DNA of 64,000 nt, taken from positions 124,001-188,000 of the forward strand of contig JADJVG010000033.1 of the NCBI GenBank assembly GCA_016716675.1. Reading direction: 5' to 3'. Shown here in pieces: positions 59,757-64,000 of the stretch. The first letter of the stretch is position 1; each line of letters starts with the position of its first letter. The notes under the pieces are model-generated. The model made no database searches, was not told where the DNA came from, and saw only the letters and a list, made by a program, of their open reading frames with translations. This stretch comes from Hyphomicrobium sp. (GTDB lineage: Bacteria > Pseudomonadota > Alphaproteobacteria > Rhizobiales > Hyphomicrobiaceae). The position numbers were made by a program, and so were the translations under genes.

Positions 59757-61325
59757 ATGAGACATAACCTGACGCAAATCACATTAATCTTGCTTCTTGC
59801 TGCGATATCGCCTGCGCTTGCAGACGACTCCGATCAATCGACTACGGTCACTTCTATCACCCAAATTCAGGCTTCCGACGCTAGCCTTCCCACGGGGGTC
59901 GAATACCAGAAATGAATAATCGGCGACATTATTGCTAAAATGTTCCGTACCGACAACAAAAAGATTGCTACAGCCTTCCTTCATCCGTTTCACCTTTTGA
60001 TGTTGGGCTCCAATACGGGACGCATCCCGGTCTGGGACGGTACAACCGGAAACAACTGGTTTGTTCCCGGGACGATCAGAGACAGCCCTACGTCGGGTCT
60101 CGTTGGGATCGGTGGCATACCAACAATCTGAAGCGGTACCCTTCAAATAATCGGACCATCCTGACGCATCTCATCGAATCAATACTGCGACGAGAATGGA
60201 GCGCATTGCTTCGCCCCGGCTTCAGTCGGCGTCTGAGGAACCGTCGGCGGAAGTTGAACGCCGGACTATCTCTCGAAGTTCACTGCTACCGGAGTGAGCA
60301 TCGGAAACTCGATCATCTACGATACCGGCACCAACGTCGGAATCGGCACGACCAACGTCACGCAGAAACTCACGATAAACGGCAGCATCGCTCTCCAGGC
60401 GCTCTGATTCGTGTACATCGGCAGCCAATACTTGTATGGCGACAACGCATCAGCGTTCTACGCCACTTCCAATAGCATCAATCAATCCCAGCTCATTCTG
60501 AGAGACTCCGACAACACCGTTCATGGCCGCCTCTATGGCGACACGAACGGAGCCAATTTCGGGCTCGTCGATGGTGACGGTGAATGGAGCTACCTCGCCG
60601 CGAAAGACACCTCGACCTCCTCTTCGTCATCAACAACAGCATCAAGATGACCATCACCAACACGGGAGCCGTCGGGATCGGTACCGTCTCGCCGGGCAAA
60701 ACTCACCGTGGCGGGTACCATTGAGCACGTTCCGGCGGGGATTAAGTTTCCCGATGGCACCACGCAGTCGACAGCTGCGACCAGCGGCAGTGGCTCGGGA
60801 GGCGACACCTACATCCACTGGGGAAGCGCTACGTGTGCATCAACCCCATGAATAAGCCTCGTCACATCGGGAGTGGCATTCGCCACCAGCTACAATTACG
60901 GAGGTGGAGTCGATGTCACCTGCCTGGAATCCGGCAATCCTGGGCCTGCCACCACTTATAATGGTGACATAATCTATCCTGTTCGCACCGCGGGCTCGAC
61001 CGCCGTCCCACCCTGAATAGCCGATACCAAGATCGTCAAATGCTCTACTTGCTACTCGCCTTCAGCACTTTTTACTCGCTGGGGTAGTGATGCATGCCCG
61101 GCGGGATGGTCGGAGATCTACGACGGTTACTCCATGTCGGAATACTATTCTCACACCCATCAATCGACGCGCGAATGTGTCGATTCTGATAACTTCGACG
61201 CAAGCACCGCAGCGTGAGCCAACGCAATCGGATACTTATATGCCACTTCCATACAAACCAACGACGGTTTGTCCTGATATACGACGGATACATATGTGAA
61301 ATGTGCTGTATGTCGAAAAAACTAG
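59757..61325 (+). CDS. secreted VGIG-repeat protein, ten TGA as glycine
   Basis: About 520 residues. Signal peptide ITLILLLAAISPALA. TGA in frame at 59913, 60129, 60162, 60234, 60255 and 60405 before any indel, and at 60849, 61014, 61215 and 61275 after. Context demands Gly: VGV-TGA-GTVGGS-TGA-TPDYLS, typical of GGSGTPNYIAKF sequences in tail-fibre-like repeats, then VGIGTTNVTQKLTING. Small shifts lie near 60605 and 60705. The C-terminus has cysteine pairs (KCSTCYSPS; ACPAGWSEIYDGYS) and ends YVKCAVCRKN. Such proteins are typical of Gracilibacteria. Probably a surface or attachment protein. Confidence 0.85.
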
Positions 61326-61399
61326 TGAAATGCCGTCAACGGCGTTCCGCATAACCCACCATCCGCGTTCAAGAAACTTAATTCCTCACCAGCCAACAC

Positions 61400-61699
61400 A
61401 TGAGAAGAACATTTCCGGAAAATAAAAAGAAACTGTCCGCATTCCTATCCACGAGGTCAAGAGTGTTCCTTTCTGCAACGACAATTGGATTATGCGCGGG
61501 CGTCGCGTTTTGAAACTCGCAGTCGACTGCACACGCCCAGGCGTGCACACTGGCGAGCAACGGTGGGCACTTGAGTGGACCAGGCATCCTCGAAATCGGG
61601 TATGCGCCATCGAGCGGACACACGAGTGTCGTCCTCAACGGACATTTCAGCGGGAGCACTCCGCGTTACACTCATTGCTCTCATTCGAATACATTCTAA
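61400..61699 (+). CDS. small secreted protein, one TGA as glycine
   Basis: 99 residues, ATG 61400 to TAA 61697. The signal sequence VFLSATTIGLCAGVAF-TGA-NSQ contains the TGA at 61511 and ends near AHAQA. The mature part is Gly/Ser-rich (SNGGHLSGPGILEIGYAPSS; HFSGSTPRYTH). The leader CCTCACCAGCCAACACATG lacks a Shine-Dalgarno. No family recognised. Confidence 0.7.
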
Positions 61700-61714
61700 T
61701 AAATTATCAAATCT

Positions 61715-62585
61715 ATGAACGATCTGAATCGCACACCTGCTAGATTGGTGTTACACGGGGTTACAATATTTTTCATTGGCTTCCTCAGCCATGGCGCGTA
61801 TTCTGTTGCCGCCGAACTTCTCGATGGAGGTCCCGCAGCTCTGTGAACTGGAGACGTTCACTCCGTCATCGAGACGGAGACAGCCGGGTATGCCAGGCTC
61901 TGGTTCAAGCGCGCCGGGCAGTGGATCGGCCACATCGGTTCGAGCAAAGACTGAGCCATGACCCTCGGGGTATGATGAAACGACGCCGCCTCGTTGACGA
62001 TCCATCCAAGCGGTCGTGTTATGCTTCGGGTCTTCGACTGCGCCAAGCAACAGTAAATTTGATGTCTATACTGTGCCGGACACTTACGGAATTACCACCG
62101 CGATTGAACCGTAATGCTTGGCTCATATACCAGCGACATCGTTTGGCGGGCTGGTTCGGGACAGTTACAAATCATCCCTTGAACCCGATGACCAACGCCA
62201 AATCCAAATTGGTCGTCACAACGTCGGGCGCTGTCGGGATCTGAACGTCAACGCCCGCGGCAGGACTGAAGCTGGATATAGAAGGTAAGGTCTGAGCGAC
62301 CGACTATTGCGACAGTACCGGATCCAACTGCTTCAAACCAGGCGATGTCTCTTCCGGAGGAGTGGCTCCTCTGCGTCCTTCAAAATTTGCGTCGGATGGG
62401 ATAACTCCTCGAAGGGATGCAACTCTGAAATCGGCATACCGTTGATGTGCAGTATAAACTCAACCAGTGGTCGATCGGACTTTGGCGACTCTATCATCTG
62501 GCATCCAACCGCAGGGTGGCGTGCCTACTATTCGTCGAACGGCTCGTACTACAAATGTGACTACGTTCTCATTTACACGCCTTAA
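61715..62585 (+). CDS. secreted VGIG-type protein, at least six TGA as glycine (several indels)
   Basis: About 290 residues. N-terminal signal VTIFFIGFLSHGAYSVAAEL. TGA at 61844, 61952, 61973 and 61976, the last two adjacent: TLGV-TGA-TGA-NDAASLTIH, which fits GG. After shifts near 62040, 62110 and 62190 come VGI-TGA-TSTPAAGLKL (62242) and GKV-TGA-ATDYCDSTG (62293), i.e. VGIGTSTP. After another shift near 62370 the end is CVGWDNSSKGCNSEIGIPLM and YYKCDYVLIYTP, stop TAA. Same family style as the gene at 59757. Confidence 0.7.
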
Positions 62586-62670
62586 GAACACAGCGCTGCC
62601 TCCTGACCATCGAAACAATGCACCTCAGCCGCACAACGGAACCTTCTTGAATACCAGATAATTCAGCACA

Positions 62671-62973
62671 ATGATCCAAAACTCCGACAGTGACAAAAGC
62701 GGTTGAACCCACCTCGAGGACACATTCTTCCAATACGCTGCAATCGTAAGAAAGTGGGGCGCTGGCGCCATTGCCGAGTATGATCTTGAATATATTAAAT
62801 CGCACCCCCAACAAGATTACGAAGTGAAGCGAATGATGACAATCAAGGCCAACCCGGATGTTTTCGAAGCGGCCGATTTATTGGTTAAAGAGTGATTGTC
62901 ACATCAATTCATGACGTACGTAAGCGGCATTGGATCGGTGAACACCGGGGAAGAAGTCTTTATAGTTGAGTAG
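62671..62973 (+). CDS. small hypothetical protein, two TGA as glycine
   Basis: 100 codons, ATG 62671 to TAG 62971, TGA at 62704 (DKSG-TGA-THLEDTFF) and 62893 (LLVKE-TGA-LSHQFM). The central part is helical (FFQYAAIVRKWGAGAIAEYD; YEVKRMMTIKANPDVFEAAD). The leader TTCAGCACAATG lacks a Shine-Dalgarno. If the second TGA were a stop, the protein would lose 26 residues ending EEVFIVE. No family recognised. Confidence 0.6.
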
Positions 62974-63128
62974 CTGTCAACGGACAGGATACGATATTTA
63001 TACGACTTCATCAAATGCCCTCTTGCAACGACGGTCCTCACGAGTCTTAGCCGGGGGCCGCGAGCGTCACCGCGGTCGGTAGCTCCGGCACCCCCCATGT
63101 ACTGAGCGTACCCGTAACCTTTTATCCT

Positions 63129-64000
63129 ATGCCTAGATGCCATACGCAGGCGGATGCGTGGATTTCGCACACTGCCCGCCTTTACCACACAAATTGTGCG
63201 GCCATCCGTGCCATGCTGCACGAGCGACCGACATTGCGCTTTCGCAACCATGCCGCCGTGCTCGCCAGTGCAAATATCGTGTTTTGAGTCGCTGCACTTC
63301 CGGACTTTCGTGCCGCTGTACTCGCGGCACCCGCCTTCGCGACGCTAGACCACGCCCGTGTCATGACAGATGCTTGCGCCGCCTACGGCCCAGGCAATCG
63401 AGCACGTATTGCGCGTGCCATCCTCAAATTCCCCAGCTCGCGATCTCGACCACGCACGCGTCATGAGAGATGCCATCGCCGCCTACGGCCCAGGCAATCG
63501 AGCACGTATTGTGCGTGCCATCCTCCGATTTCCCGCATTCGCCGCTCTCAACCACGTCGCTCTCGTCGACCGTATCGTCGCATTTTATGCGATCCCGCGT
63601 CCGCAGGCTGTGAAGGTCATCCTGACCGATGCGTCGTTTGGAGCCCTCGATCATGTGAAGACCCATACTTATCTGGAAAGCATGTATCCTGATATTCCGC
63701 TCGCTCGCCTGAAGTCGATCATCCTCTCGTTTCCGCCGTTTGCCCTATCTCGACCATGCCCGAGTCTGGTCCGAAGCTATCGCTGTTTACGGCGAGATGA
63801 ACCGCGAATCAGTCAACGCCGCCATCAGGACATTCCCGCGATTTGTTTCCTACAATCACGCCCGAGTCGTATCCGTTGCGACAGCGGTCTACGCACCTCA
63901 TGGCGAGGACGAGATAAGAAGAGCGATCCTTGCGTTCCCCCGCTTCGTCTCATACGACCACGCCCGCGTCATGGCCGATGCTACTCTGCTTTATGGAGCC
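63129..64000 (+). CDS. alpha-helical repeat protein, code 25, cut by the window end
   Basis: Partial gene. About 35-residue repeats with the core FxxLDHARVMxDAxxAYG: FATLDHARVMTDACAAYG, LDHARVMRDAIAAYG, LDHARVWSEAIAVYG, YNHARVVSVATAVY, YDHARVMADATLLYG, each followed by a helix of the type AxxAILxFPxF. A TGA at 63285 (NIVF-TGA-VAALPD) is in frame. One-base shifts lie near 63435 and 63740. The pattern suggests an alpha-solenoid that binds protein or nucleic acid. The start ATG 63129 is uncertain. Confidence 0.6.

Noticed and set aside
40268..62973. The TGA-containing genes as ordinary pseudogenes
   Set aside because: TGA is the only recurrent internal stop, it falls at Gly sites, and many frames are otherwise open to a proper TAA or TAG.
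62974..63128. A tRNA or small RNA between the last two genes
   Set aside because: GC-rich with some symmetry near 63050-63090, but no cloverleaf or conserved tRNA sequence could be drawn.
40268..64000. TGA as tryptophan (code 4) or as selenocysteine
   Set aside because: The sites are Gly positions in known motifs (Walker A, VGIG, GG pairs), Trp is still encoded by TGG in the same genes, and 29 selenocysteines without SECIS context are implausible.

Overview
The window joins two kinds of DNA. From 1 to about 40 kb it reads as an ordinary GC-rich alphaproteobacterial chromosome, probably Hyphomicrobiales and possibly Hyphomicrobium-like. It has a formaldehyde-activating-enzyme paralogue, RND and TetR genes, Shine-Dalgarno leaders, and many genes ending in TGA. 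From about 40.2 kb to the end, blocks appear in which TGA lies inside open frames exactly where glycine is expected. Examples are the first Gly of a ParA Walker A motif, VGIG repeats, and a double TGA in one protein. I count 29 such codons in ten genes, all closed by TAA or TAG. This matches genetic code 25, known from Gracilibacteria and Absconditabacteria (SR1). The secreted proteins there, with VGIGT repeats and a KCAVC-type C-terminus, also look like those lineages.

Layout. 0.2-0.4 kb: relic of an MFS transporter. 0.4-21.1 kb (minus): one giant repeat adhesin of about 6,900 residues, split into five frames by single-base indels, with about ten tandem 723-bp units. 21.4-27.4 kb (plus): its likely export operon, made of a TolC-like lipoprotein, two HlyD adaptors (one with a GAF-like domain) and a PqqD-like/M50-protease/HlyD fusion, with no ABC ATPase. 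27.8-36.8 kb: a Cys-rich secreted protein, an RND pump with adaptor and TetR regulator, an SDR, a VOC protein, a DUF1428 protein and the Fae paralogue. 37.2-39.9 kb: IstB relic, 3' part of a tRNA-Met, broken tyrosine integrase and an AlpA-like protein, which looks like the edge of an integrated island.

40.2-42.7 kb: code-25 plasmid module (ParA, a small partition-like protein, Rep). 43.4-49.4 kb: mostly minus-strand genes with Shine-Dalgarno leaders and TGA stops (H-NS-like, two related proteins of a family I take to be DUF6745, a GHRHAI-motif protein), then a CHC2/Toprim primase. 49.7-53.0 kb: small genes and a DNA methyltransferase, several of them code 25. 53.3-56.6 kb: a nested-palindrome oriT candidate, MobC, relaxase and VirD4-like coupling protein, compatible with either code. 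56.6-59.6 kb: a VWA/PP2C/kinase triad that uses TGA as stop. 59.7-64 kb: code-25 secreted proteins and an alpha-helical repeat protein cut by the window end.

The code-25 genes lack Shine-Dalgarno sequences and carry A/C/T-rich leaders. The standard-code genes have normal Shine-Dalgarno leaders. So two translation styles alternate along one contig. Either a mobilizable element of a code-25 bacterium has exchanged blocks with alphaproteobacterial DNA, or the assembly has joined two genomes. Many one-base homopolymer indels point to uncorrected long reads, so frameshifts here are weak evidence of gene decay.
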